Assembly (NCBI GenBank): GCA_963787375.1
Contig: CAWBCR010000017.1
Coordinates: 124,001-188,000 of the forward strand
DNA from: CAWBCR01 sp963787375
GTDB taxonomy: Bacteria; Chloroflexota; Anaerolineae; Aggregatilineales; UBA3940
Length of the DNA stretch: 64,000 bases
Reading direction: 5' to 3'
The notes under the pieces are model-generated. The model did no database searches and was not told where the DNA came from. It was given only the letters and a program-made list of their open reading frames with translations. Shown here piece by piece: positions 41,831-49,963 of this stretch. Each line of letters starts with the position of its first letter. Positions within the stretch are counted from its first letter, which is position 1. The position numbers were made by a program, and so were the translations under genes.

Positions 41831-43120
41831 TTACATCTGTCCCAGGCTTGCGTGAACCGGCTGCTTGCGGCCCGCCGCTTCAAGGTAAAGCTGCTCAATC
41901 TGGTTAGCGATGAGCGGCCAGCTGTAGCGCTCCGCGGCCTGCCTGGCCGCAATAGACATCTCGCGACGCAGCGCGTTATTCTCTAGCAGCAGCCGGATGT
42001 GCCCGGCCAGCTCTGCTGGTTCGCGGGTGGGGATGTGGAAGCCCGTGACCCCATCCTGCACGAGATAGGCCAGCCCGCCCACTTCCGAAGCGATCACCGG
42101 CGTGCCGCAGGCCATCGCCTCCAATGCCACCATTCCAAACGACTCGTAGTCCGATGGGACGATGACTGCCTCGGCCGCCGCATAGAAATCCGGCAGCTTG
42201 TCCTGACTCTTGGCTCCCAGGAACGTGACCAGATCACCCAGACCAAGTTGGCTGTGCAGGGCTTTGAGGCGCGCCATCTCTGCGTCTTCCTGTGCCTCGT
42301 CATCAATGTTGCCGCCGACGATTGACAGGCACAGCCGGTCAAGCCCTTCGGGCCGCTGCTGCTTCAATAACGCGATGGCTTGCAACAGAATGTCGATACC
42401 CTTGAGTTGTTCGATACGGCCCACAAACAACAGGAGTTGGCTATCTTCGGAAATGCCAATGGCGCGCCTGGCCTCAGCCGTTAAGATGGGGCGAAAACGG
42501 GTGATGTCAACGCCGGGCGGGATGACGCGGATACGGCGCATGTCTGCCCCGTAAAGCCACATCAGTTGGACACGCTCGGCGGGAGTTGCTGCGACGAGAT
42601 AATTGGCCTCATGCATGATCTCCTGTTCAATGTCGATGCGCAGGCTACTTTCGCGTCCGGCGGGGCTTTGCGCGATACGGTTTTTCATCTGCCCCAGCGT
42701 GTGGAACATCTGGATCATCGGCGCGTCCCACGCGGACTTTAGCTCCAGCCCGGCACAGCCGGACAGCCAGTAGTGGCTGTGGATCACGTCATAGCGCAGG
42801 TGGTTCGCAGAGGCGAAATCGGTGACGTTGCGCACGAATTCGGGCAGGTACGGGATGATCTCTGCCGTGGACAGCGGCGATTCGGGCCCAGTTGGGATAT
42901 GGATCACGCGGGCATGCGGGCCTAGTGCCGTGTCGTTGACGTGTGGCACGCACGGGTCCTGCGAGCGCGTGAACACATCGACATCGATGCCGCGCTTGCC
43001 CAGCTCTATGCTCAACTCCTTGACATAGACGTTCATCCCGCCTGACTTTTTCCCACCAAGCGTGGCCAGCGGGCAGGTATGGACACTCAACATGGCGATG
43101 CGAAGCGGCTGTTCGCTCAT
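41831..43120 (-). CDS. family 4 glycosyltransferase (MshA/sucrose-phosphate-synthase-like)
   Basis: 429 aa. The N-terminal half carries TLGGKKSGGMNVYVKELS and the SHYWLSG region typical of MshA and sucrose synthases. The C-terminal GT-B domain has PPGVDITRFRP, FVGRIEQLKG and EAMACGTPVIASEVGG (the E-x7-E nucleotide-sugar site). It transfers a sugar from a UDP-sugar to an alcohol or phospho-acceptor. The acceptor is unknown. It overlaps the downstream-in-space acyltransferase start by 4 bp, so they are co-translated. Confidence 0.88.
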   Translation of the reverse strand: MSEQPLRIAMLSVHTCPLATLGGKKSGGMNVYVKELSIELGKRGIDVDVFTRSQDPCVPHVNDTALGPHARVIHIPTGPESPLSTAEIIPYLPEFVRNVTDFASANHLRYDVIHSHYWLSGCAGLELKSAWDAPMIQMFHTLGQMKNRIAQSPAGRESSLRIDIEQEIMHEANYLVAATPAERVQLMWLYGADMRRIRVIPPGVDITRFRPILTAEARRAIGISEDSQLLLFVGRIEQLKGIDILLQAIALLKQQRPEGLDRLCLSIVGGNIDDEAQEDAEMARLKALHSQLGLGDLVTFLGAKSQDKLPDFYAAAEAVIVPSDYESFGMVALEAMACGTPVIASEVGGLAYLVQDGVTGFHIPTREPAELAGHIRLLLENNALRREMSIAARQAAERYSWPLIANQIEQLYLEAAGRKQPVHASLGQM

Positions 43121-44151
43121 CGGCCACCGCCTGACGCGCCGGGCTGCCGCGTGACGCAGATCTCGTAAACACGAGTATCATGCGCACCCATCCGGTATTT
43201 GTATTCCTCATTCCCACGCAGGAAATCATATATCTTGAGCCCGCGCTCGACAGCATCTTCGATGCTATAGGTCAGCAGGACAATACCAGGGCTCAGTGCT
43301 GAGAAGTCGGTAGGATTCAGGCCAGAGTTGTACAGCAGCATCCGATCACGGTAAACAAACTGCCACATCGTTGCAGCCGGCAGGCTGTCGACGGTCAGGA
43401 AGATCAGCTCCAGCACGCCACGCTCGGCCATCGCATGGCCCATCTCGCGGAAGAAGTCGCGGTGGCCCGGCTCTTTGAGGAAACCAGCCTTCTCGTCGTC
43501 GCTCAGGGCCATCAGGTCAAAGAAACGGTCGATTTCGGCATCCAGATCATGCTCAGGCCCCACGACATACCATGCAACGTCAGCCCCTTCCGCCCGGCGA
43601 CGCTTGCGCCGCAGCTCATGGCGCTGCTTTTTGTCAACCGCGGCCAGGTATTCTTCATATGTCGCAGGCAGATCAATGATTGGACACACCTCCTGCACAG
43701 GCGTCTCGACACTCAAGCCGCGCGCGCGGGCCAGCTGGGAGAAAAGGTTGACGGTGATGGATGCCTCTGGGATGTTACACAGGCGGATGCAGTCCCAATG
43801 GGGGGCGTCGTCGGAGAGCATGAAGTCGAGCAGCGCGGCCTGAACCGCCTCCTCATACCCCGGCTGCGCGATGATGTCCATATAATCGGTCACGTCAATG
43901 CAGCCGACGATGTGCACGACACGCTGCCCGGCCTCATCCACGATGAACCACGAGCCGATCCCGCGCAGCACGCCGTCGTCATCGCGCACTGACACAACTG
44001 CCAGATCGCCACGATGCAGGTGTTTCCACCAGATGCGCTGCCAGTCATTGCACAGGTACAGGTTATCAGAGCGACCTGGATTGAGCAGCGAGTCCCACTC
44101 GGGCTTCAGCCTGTCGAATACATCGGGTGTTGTGTGCAGCTCGGTTCTCAA
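43117..44151 (-). CDS. CelD/BcsL-like GNAT family acyltransferase
   Basis: 344 aa. Beginning at about residue 150, KKQRHELRRKRRRAEG and later AATMWQFVYRDRMLLYNSGLN, FSALSPGIVLLTYSIEDAVERGLKIYDFLRGNEEYKYRMG are the features of the Acetyltransf_6 (CelD/BcsL) family, which resembles FemX fold proteins. It is translationally coupled to the GT4 gene (ATGA), so the two may build an acylated glycan. The acyl donor and substrate are unknown. Confidence 0.84.
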   Translation of the reverse strand: MRTELHTTPDVFDRLKPEWDSLLNPGRSDNLYLCNDWQRIWWKHLHRGDLAVVSVRDDDGVLRGIGSWFIVDEAGQRVVHIVGCIDVTDYMDIIAQPGYEEAVQAALLDFMLSDDAPHWDCIRLCNIPEASITVNLFSQLARARGLSVETPVQEVCPIIDLPATYEEYLAAVDKKQRHELRRKRRRAEGADVAWYVVGPEHDLDAEIDRFFDLMALSDDEKAGFLKEPGHRDFFREMGHAMAERGVLELIFLTVDSLPAATMWQFVYRDRMLLYNSGLNPTDFSALSPGIVLLTYSIEDAVERGLKIYDFLRGNEEYKYRMGAHDTRVYEICVTRQPGASGGGR

Positions 44152-44264
44152 AAGACCTCGTTCTTGGTCGTGTTGGTTAGGTGTACGTCTAAGAACAGTT
44201 CGCGTTGATTGTACTGAGTGGGCTGTGAAGGATGCAAATCGGGCAGCGGCTGTGCCGCTCGATG

Positions 44265-44744
44265 TCAGGGTGAAGTAGGAAAAGGCGGCTGGCTGTCAAA
44301 GAACAGCGTCCACCATACACGCCACGCCGGGATGGACGCTTGTGCGCGCTGGGACTCAGGCGCGGCCTCGGTAGCAGTTGCTCCAGCAGCCGGCGTGGGG
44401 CGGCTGTAAAGGGGCACCACCAGCACTTCGCCGTCGCGGACCATCTTGCCCTGGTCATGCGCCCAGGCTTCGACGTAGGCTTCGCTGCCATAGTACGTCT
44501 TGTCTGCCTCAAGCTGCTTGTGATCCTGCTCCAGCGTGGCAATTTCCGCCTCAAGCGTGCGCTGGTCGCTGACCTTCTGCTGTCCTTCGACGATGCGCTG
44601 GCTGAAGTCGATGACCAGCCGCCCGCCGACGATGATCAGCGCGATCAGGATGATCTGCCAGTTCGTAAGCCGCAGCCGCCGGGGCCGCGCGGGTTTCGCG
44701 TCGCCGGAGTCAGGAGTGGGTGATGGTGGGATCGGTTCCTGCAT
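44265..44744 (-). CDS. FtsB/DivIC-like septum formation initiator
   Basis: 159 aa from the ATG at 44744. A Pro-rich cytoplasmic N-terminus, one helix (about 28-48, WQIILIALIIVGGRL), then a coiled coil (about 50-85, VSDQRTLEAEIATLEQDHKQLEADKTYYGSEAYVEAWA) match FtsB/DivIC. The long extra C-terminal tail (about 100-159) is unusual. It should bridge FtsL and FtsQ in the divisome. The gene follows tRNA-Leu(CAG) on the minus strand. Confidence 0.82.
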   Translation of the reverse strand: MQEPIPPSPTPDSGDAKPARPRRLRLTNWQIILIALIIVGGRLVIDFSQRIVEGQQKVSDQRTLEAEIATLEQDHKQLEADKTYYGSEAYVEAWAHDQGKMVRDGEVLVVPLYSRPTPAAGATATEAAPESQRAQASIPAWRVWWTLFFDSQPPFPTSP

Positions 44745-44761
44745 ACAGCCTGCACCGCTAA

Positions 44762-44788
44762 GAAAAAAAGCCGAGCGCACGCTCAGCT
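44762..44788 (-). terminator. intrinsic terminator after tRNA-Leu(CAG)
   Basis: A 7-bp stem (44769-44775 with 44782-44788), 6-nt loop, followed by seven Ts on the minus strand. Confidence 0.85.
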
Positions 44789-44806
44789 TGTGTGGGTTCC
44801 GTGCTA

Positions 44807-44890
44807 TGCCGAAGGTGGGATTTGAACCCACATGACCTAATGGTCACTACGCCCTGAACGTAGCGCGTCTGCCTATTCCGCCACTTCGGC
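44807..44890 (-). tRNA. tRNA-Leu (anticodon CAG)
   Basis: A class II tRNA on the minus strand with acceptor stem 44890-44884 paired to 44814-44808, discriminator A (44807), T-arm GGTTCAAATCC and a long variable arm. The anticodon CAG is at 44856-44854. CCA is not encoded. Confidence 0.95.
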
Positions 44891-44902
44891 GTGACAACCA
44901 AT

Positions 44903-44930
44903 ATTGTACCGTCAGGCACCCATTTGTCAA
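44903..44930 (-). promoter_or_regulatory. promoter of tRNA-Leu(CAG)
   Basis: TTGACA (44930-44925), 16-bp spacer, TACAAT (44908-44903), 12 nt ahead of the tRNA. Confidence 0.85.
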
Positions 44931-44951
44931 GCAAAGTGTGCGCTCGTTCGC

Positions 44952-45182
44952 TCAGATCACCAACAACACCAACACAATCAGAAACACCAGCGGATACCCT
45001 ATCCGTGCCAACCAAAGATAGTTCGTATCAGAGAGCGGCACAGGGCGCGACTGGCTGAGCGTGCGGGCCAGATTCGCCAGGAATTTTTCAGGCCGTGCCC
45101 AGGCGAGATAGCTGTAGTAGCCGGTGATGCCGAGCACGATGGCTGAGGCTGAGATATACAGTGCTGAGATGAACAGTGTCAT
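44952..45182 (-). CDS. small two-helix membrane protein
   Basis: 76 aa with two hydrophobic segments (about 3-24 and 56-76) and a hydrophilic loop ARPEKFLANLARTLSQSRPVP. No family recognised. It follows the ALDH remnant by 10 bp on the same strand and may share its transcript. The ATG at 45182 is the best start; a longer frame from 45401 runs across the ALDH remnant out of frame. Confidence 0.6.
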   Translation of the reverse strand: MTLFISALYISASAIVLGITGYYSYLAWARPEKFLANLARTLSQSRPVPLSDTNYLWLARIGYPLVFLIVLVLLVI

Positions 45183-45192
45183 GGACACAATG

Positions 45193-45414
45193 TCAGGAAT
45201 CCTGCCTCCCGAAGGCCTGGCCGAACTCAATCCCCTGCGCCAGCGGCAGCGCATCAGACCAGTTGACGGTGTTCGTCTGGCGGCGCATGTACGCCTTCCA
45301 TGCGTCGGAGCCCGCTTCGCGACCGCCGCCGGTGTCTGCAATCCAGCCGTCGATGCCGGTGCAGGCTCCGGCATTGATGTTGGACAGCCCAAGCTTGTCA
45401 AGTAGAGCTTTCAT
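45193..45414 (-). pseudogene. aldehyde dehydrogenase (ALDH7/antiquitin-type) gene reduced to its two ends
   Basis: A 73-codon frame. Its first 30 residues (MKALLDKLGLSNINAGACTG, DGWIADTGG) look like the N-terminus of bacterial ALDH7 enzymes, and the rest (GGGREAGSDAWKAYMRRQT, LPLAQGIEFG) is clearly the ALDH7 C-terminus. The roughly 430-440 residues between, with the NAD site and catalytic Cys, are missing. The join falls in Gly codons that occur in both places, consistent with an in-frame deletion between short GGn repeats. The start codon and a GGAGG Shine-Dalgarno are intact. Confidence 0.75.
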
Positions 45415-45553
45415 CGTGATCGGCCTCCACGAATGCCGGAACCCTCGTGTTGCGCACGAAGGCCGCTGTATCCCTGTGTTGTGTTTAGAGCAAAGTATAT
45501 AGGTTGAGACTGGGGCGCGCTAAGCCAGGCGTTGTACCTCGGTTCAAGCGTCG

Positions 45554-45715
45554 ATGCCGGCATCTTCGCCAACACTTAAAGTGGCGCTGGCCGCCTCCAT
45601 CACCGCAGCGATCATCAGCACCGCGATCGGTACGCTCTCGCTGTTCGCAGCATCCTTCTATTTTGTGTCAAGAGGGTTTCACGCTATCGCGGAGCCGCGC
45701 CTGCGGGAGCGGTAA
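45554..45715 (+). CDS. possible small single-helix membrane protein
   Basis: A 53-codon frame with one strong hydrophobic helix (about 8-40) and a basic C-terminal tail (RLRER). Codon choice fits its GC-rich neighbours, but there is no Shine-Dalgarno and no homologue that I recognise. The rest of 45415-45810 holds only two inverted repeats (45721-45728 with 45753-45760; 45781-45789 with 45797-45805). Confidence 0.35.
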   Translation: MPASSPTLKVALAASITAAIISTAIGTLSLFAASFYFVSRGFHAIAEPRLRER

Positions 45716-45780
45716 TTGGGCAGGCGCAAGTGCCACATCGAATTGCACGGCATGCGCCTGAATACATGGCTATCTGAGCC

Positions 45781-45805
45781 CGCCGGCTCCGAGTGCGAGC
45801 CGGCG
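45781..45805. terminator. GC-rich hairpin near the end of the receiver gene
   Basis: A 9-bp stem (45781-45789 with 45797-45805), 7-nt loop. No T-run on either strand; probably a weak terminator for the minus-strand operon ending at 45811. Confidence 0.4.
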
Positions 45806-45810
45806 GCTGT

Positions 45811-46200
45811 TCACCTGGCTGCTTCGAGCAGACCCCGCAGCTCGCGCACAAACGAGGCGGCTGCGACCGGCTTGGGGAAGTAGGCATCAAACCCTGCCGA
45901 CAGCGCTTCTTCTGCGACGTTGACCGAATGATACGCAGTGATAGCGACTACAATCAGATTGGCAGTTGCGGCATTGCTGCGAATCTGCGCCAGCGTCGCC
46001 CAGCCATCCATTTCCGGCATGGCCAGGTCCATGACGACCAGCGTGGGCCGGATCGTCCTCAGCAGTTCCAGGCACTCACGCCCATTGCGTGCAACGGCAA
46101 CCTGGATGCCGTAATAGTCCAGGATCTGTGACACGACCTGGATGCTGTCTTCCTGATCTTCGACAATCAAGACGCGCCACTCATGTGGATCGCTCATCAT
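45811..46200 (-). CDS. stand-alone response regulator receiver protein
   Basis: 129 aa, CheY-like: EDQEDS acidic pocket, phospho-acceptor D58 (VVMDLAMPEMDGW), ITAYHS and KPVAAA lysine. No output domain, so it acts by protein contact or in a phosphorelay. It overlaps the next receiver by 4 bp, making a three-gene operon with the kinase. Confidence 0.93.
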   Translation of the reverse strand: MMSDPHEWRVLIVEDQEDSIQVVSQILDYYGIQVAVARNGRECLELLRTIRPTLVVMDLAMPEMDGWATLAQIRSNAATANLIVVAITAYHSVNVAEEALSAGFDAYFPKPVAAASFVRELRGLLEAAR

Positions 46201-46622
46201 TTAGCCCCTGTTGACGAGTTTCGCTGCACAACAAATTCCTTCAGACATGCCTGGATATCCTGCACGAATGTCCTGATAGAATAAGGCTTGACGATATACC
46301 CATCAAAGCCGGTTTCAAGAGCGCGTTCCCTGGTTTCTTGCATGGCATGGGCCGAGACGGCAATGATCGGAACGCTGGCTAACTCCGTGTCCACGCGCAG
46401 CACCTCGAACATATGCCAGCCATCCATCCTTGGCATGGCAAGGTCAAGCAGGATTATCGTAGGAGAGACTGTCTTTAGCAGCTCAAGCCCTTGCACACCA
46501 TCTTCAGCCGTGAACACTTCCGCCCCATGGAAGGCAAGCACTTGCTTGGCAAGCTCTGTGTTGTCAGGGTCATCCTCCACAAGCAAAATCACCCAGGTTG
46601 AGATGTCGTTGAGGTCAGCCAT
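46197..46622 (-). CDS. stand-alone response regulator receiver protein
   Basis: 141 aa. Receiver domain with EDDPDN, D60 (ILLDLAMPRMDGW), VSAHAM and KPYSI lysine. Two consecutive receivers beside one kinase suggest a branched phosphorelay. It overlaps the kinase end by 8 bp. Confidence 0.93.
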   Translation of the reverse strand: MADLNDISTWVILLVEDDPDNTELAKQVLAFHGAEVFTAEDGVQGLELLKTVSPTIILLDLAMPRMDGWHMFEVLRVDTELASVPIIAVSAHAMQETRERALETGFDGYIVKPYSIRTFVQDIQACLKEFVVQRNSSTGAK

Positions 46623-48438
46623 TTTCAGCTTTCTCCGCCGCTTCCGGCTGGCGCGCTGTAGCAGCAGCCTGTGGGATCTTCAGGGGCAGCACCACAGTGA
46701 ACGTGCTGCCTTTGCCAACTTCACTCCGCACGCGCACGCCCCCACCCATGATCAACGCCAGGTCGCGAACGATGGACAGCCCCAGACCCGAACCGCCATG
46801 CTTGCGGGTGAAACTGCCATCTGCCTGGCGGAACTTGTCAAAAATGACCTCCTGCATATGTGGCGGGATGCCGATGCCCGTATCGCTGACCACAATAAGC
46901 CACCGATCTGGCTCCTGAAGCTGGATGCTGACGCGGACCTCACCTTTTTCCGTGAACTTAATCGCATTGGATATCAGGTTAATAGCGATCTGCTTTGCGC
47001 GGCTCGGATCGCCTTCGATTTCGGTGGGCATCTCCGGGCCGAGGATCGCCTCATACTTGAGCCCCTTTTCGTCGGCCAGTGACCGTGTCTGCTCGACGAG
47101 CTGTGTCAGCCACTCACGAACGTTGAACGTCTTCTGGATGAGCTCGGTGCGGCCCGCCTCGATCTTTGCCAGATCGAGCAGGTTGTCAATCAGGCTGCGC
47201 AGATCGCGGGCGTTGGACAGCACGCGCTGCAGGTTGCCGCGCTGCAAGTCGGTCAGTTCACCGGCCATTCCTTCCAGCATGATTTCGGTGAACCCGCTGA
47301 TCGCGTTCAGGGGTGTGCGCAGCTCGTGAGACATCGTCGCCAGGAACTGCGTCTTAAGCTCATTGGCTTCTTCGGCTTTCTGGCGGGCGAGCACCAGGTC
47401 GCGGTTGACCTGTTTCAAGGCGGTGATATCGTGCATCACCAGCACGCGCCCGGCCAGGTCGCCCTGGCGGCTGCGCAGGGGCGACAGTGTGATATTGAAC
47501 TCCCGCTGGTGCCCGCTTACCTCTAACGCGATTTCTGCCTGCGCCTGCTCCACGTCACGGTATTTCTCGACCAGAGACGATTGGCCTGCCAGGACCGTTT
47601 CGCCAGGCTGCCCGATCACGGCGTCGGCTGGCTGGCCCAGCAGCGCGAGCGCTGCCGGGTTTGCATCTACGACCCGGTTGCTACGGCCAAAGACAAAGAC
47701 CGCATCGCCGATCCCCTCAACAATTCTGTCGCGGGCAATCGGCACGATGTCCATCAGACGGTAGCGGTACAGGCTCCAGCCTACCGAGAGGCCGGTGACG
47801 ATAAATGCCAGGGGTGTCAGGTCAAGAAAGTCAGGCAGCGGGCTGAAGCCGAAGATGTACAGTGCATTGGCGAACCAGGGGGTGACCGACCCAAACAGCA
47901 GCCAGATTACCTGCCCACGATAGACCTGCGGTGAACGGATAAAGGCCTGTACCAGAAAGGCTGTACCCAGCAGCAGCAGCACGTAGGAGTAGGTAGCATG
48001 GACCCAGAACGCCGGTCCGAACACACTGGTGAGCTGCCCGGCAGGGCCCAGCGTCTGGACAGACCAGAACACATGGTGGAGCCCGTTAGTGGCTGCGACC
48101 CCAATAGTCAGCACCGGCTCAATCAGCAGCAGGGCAATATTCCGTCGGGTCAGCCAGCCTTCGCGCCCGGTATATTCCATCGTGAAGGCCAACCATGCTC
48201 CCGGAGCTGTCGTGATGCCGACGTATACAATGGCCGAGAAGAACAGTTTACCGACCAGCGTGGGGCTGATCAACTGGGCAGCGTTGGCCAGCGTCCATGC
48301 GATGATGCCGGCCAACAAAACGATGAATGGCACAACGCCCGGCCCTGGCCTCCGGCGCCAGATGGCAGCCGCAAGCACCAGCAGGGCGATAACGCCGAAG
48401 GCTGAAGCAATCAGATAAGCATTAGACAATACACTCAT
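46615..48438 (-). CDS. membrane-bound 7TM-PAS sensor histidine kinase
   Basis: 607 aa. Seven or eight N-terminal helices (1-225) of the histidine-kinase 7TM type, a PAS domain (about 235-345), then HisKA with H371 (FLATMSHELRTPLNAISGF) and a HATPase_c (about 480-595: SNAIKFTEKGEVRVS, DTGIGIPPHMQEVIF, GGSGLGLSIV). It is the likely phosphodonor for the two receivers downstream. The signal is unknown; many 7TM sensors bind small hydrophobic ligands or carbohydrates. Confidence 0.92.
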   Translation of the reverse strand: MSVLSNAYLIASAFGVIALLVLAAAIWRRRPGPGVVPFIVLLAGIIAWTLANAAQLISPTLVGKLFFSAIVYVGITTAPGAWLAFTMEYTGREGWLTRRNIALLLIEPVLTIGVAATNGLHHVFWSVQTLGPAGQLTSVFGPAFWVHATYSYVLLLLGTAFLVQAFIRSPQVYRGQVIWLLFGSVTPWFANALYIFGFSPLPDFLDLTPLAFIVTGLSVGWSLYRYRLMDIVPIARDRIVEGIGDAVFVFGRSNRVVDANPAALALLGQPADAVIGQPGETVLAGQSSLVEKYRDVEQAQAEIALEVSGHQREFNITLSPLRSRQGDLAGRVLVMHDITALKQVNRDLVLARQKAEEANELKTQFLATMSHELRTPLNAISGFTEIMLEGMAGELTDLQRGNLQRVLSNARDLRSLIDNLLDLAKIEAGRTELIQKTFNVREWLTQLVEQTRSLADEKGLKYEAILGPEMPTEIEGDPSRAKQIAINLISNAIKFTEKGEVRVSIQLQEPDRWLIVVSDTGIGIPPHMQEVIFDKFRQADGSFTRKHGGSGLGLSIVRDLALIMGGGVRVRSEVGKGSTFTVVLPLKIPQAAATARQPEAAEKAENG

Positions 48439-48727
48439 GTTCTGTCCTGTTTGATATGAACCGCATCCTGGTAAGCTGGATCGGCGAGATTCTTTAGGGA
48501 GCCTCGTAACTGCTCAGTATCCTATTTTACAGTAATCTCCCTCCCACCACTATGAATAGCCCGTGAAATTCTCGCCAATTTGCCAACCAATCCTGTGCAG
48601 GTGAGGCCAGAGGCATGATCAAGGCTGTCCAAACCCGCGAAATCGGGATTGATCCGGCCAATTGATGCAGCCAACCGAATAAAGCCGCTCTGAAGTCCGT
48701 TATTATGGTTGAAAGGACCGGGAGCAC

Positions 48728-49291
48728 GTGGCGACGATAGCAATGGATGCAGGGATTGCCGAACACGACCTGATCGTTTCTGCCCAGCAGGGCGACCGTC
48801 AGGCATTTGGCCAACTGGTGCGGACCTACCGGGAAGGCGTGATCAACGTCGTATATCGCATGTGCGGTGACGCACAGCTCGCAGAAGACGCCGCGCAGGA
48901 GGCTTTCATCCGCGCTTGGCAGCATCTTCCTGGCTATCGCCCCAACTCGCCGCTGCGCAACTGGCTGTATCGTATCGCGACCAACGTGGCGCTCGACATG
49001 CTGCGCCGCGAGAAGCAAACGGTCCCTGTGCACGATCTGCCGCTGGCTGCGCCGGGCGCAACGCCCGAAGGGATGCTGGTTCACCAGGAGCAGTCAGAGG
49101 CGGTCCGGCAGGCCGTGCTGGAACTGCCCCCGGCCAGCCGGGCGGTGCTGGTGCTGCGAGAGTACGAGGGCCTGTCTTATCGGGAGATCGCGGAGATGGT
49201 GGATATCCCGCTGGGCACGGTGATGTCACGGCTGAATTACGCACGCAGACTGCTGCGCGAATCGCTGGCAGCTTATCTGGAGGCATCATGA
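48728..49291 (+). CDS. ECF-type RNA polymerase sigma factor
   Basis: 187 aa with region 2 (AEDAAQEAFIRAWQHLPGYR, LRNWLYRIATNVALDMLRR) and region 4 (LPPASRAVLVLREYEGLSYREIAEMVDIPLGTVMSRL, in parts). A GTG at 48728 with AAAGGA 10 nt upstream is the probable start. The gene overlaps the anti-sigma start as ATGA. ECF sigma factors are held inactive by the cognate zinc-finger anti-sigma factor encoded next. The 288 bp upstream show no clear features. Confidence 0.9.
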   Translation: MATIAMDAGIAEHDLIVSAQQGDRQAFGQLVRTYREGVINVVYRMCGDAQLAEDAAQEAFIRAWQHLPGYRPNSPLRNWLYRIATNVALDMLRREKQTVPVHDLPLAAPGATPEGMLVHQEQSEAVRQAVLELPPASRAVLVLREYEGLSYREIAEMVDIPLGTVMSRLNYARRLLRESLAAYLEAS

Positions 49292-49891
49292 TAGAGCATC
49301 CGACTGCGCTGCTTCAGGCGTATCACGATGGTGAGCTGCACGGACGGCGGCTTCGGCAGGTCGAGGCGCATGTGGCGCAGTGTGAAACCTGCCAGACAGA
49401 GCTTGAGTCGCTTGACAGCCTGTCCGCGCTGCTGACGACCTACAGTCCCGCACCTGCACGCACGCCGCCGGATCGTTTCGCCGCACAGGTAGGGCTGCGG
49501 CTTGAGCGCCGCGTGCCAGCGCCGACGCGCCAGGCATGGGTCCGCCGAGGCTGGTACCTGCTGCCGGTGGCACTGATGGTGGCCTGGATCGCTGCAAAGG
49601 CGGCATTCTTCATCACCAACGTGATCCTGGCGGCCCTGGAACTGGAGCCGGCGGCCAACGATGTCGCCGCCCGTGCGGCGCAGGTGGCGGAGCACCTGCC
49701 ACTGGTAGCAAGCATCGCGCAGGGCGGCCCGATCGAGAAGTCTTGTGGGCCTCGGCGTGCTGGGGCAGCCGGCAGTGTTGAGCGTGTTGGTGACGGTGTT
49801 CATCGGCGTGCTGTACTGGAGCTGGCTGGCGTCCTGGTGGATCAGCCGCGAGGAGCAGCCCTCGCCGGAGCATGGAAATGGGCAGGGTTGA
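49288..49891 (+). pseudogene. anti-sigma factor with zf-HC2 domain, frameshifted
   Basis: The first frame gives AYHDGELHGRRLRQVEAHVAQCETCQTEL, the H-x3-C-x2-C anti-sigma zinc-binding motif. After residue about 151 the frame runs into PRRAGAAGS-type sequence unlike a membrane protein. Reading one base later gives a strongly hydrophobic stretch (VLSVLVTVFIGVLYWSWLASWW) ending at TGA 49889-49891, which fits the expected membrane anchor. The shift lies at 49741-49745 (TCTTGTG). If real, it removes the anchor from the anti-sigma protein and would alter its control of the sigma factor. Confidence 0.78.
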
Positions 49892-49963
49892 TGGTGTGTT
49901 GGTAAGTCAAAGACGACGACTTACTGGTAGTTTGATGATGTTTTATCAGATAAGGAGAAGTTG

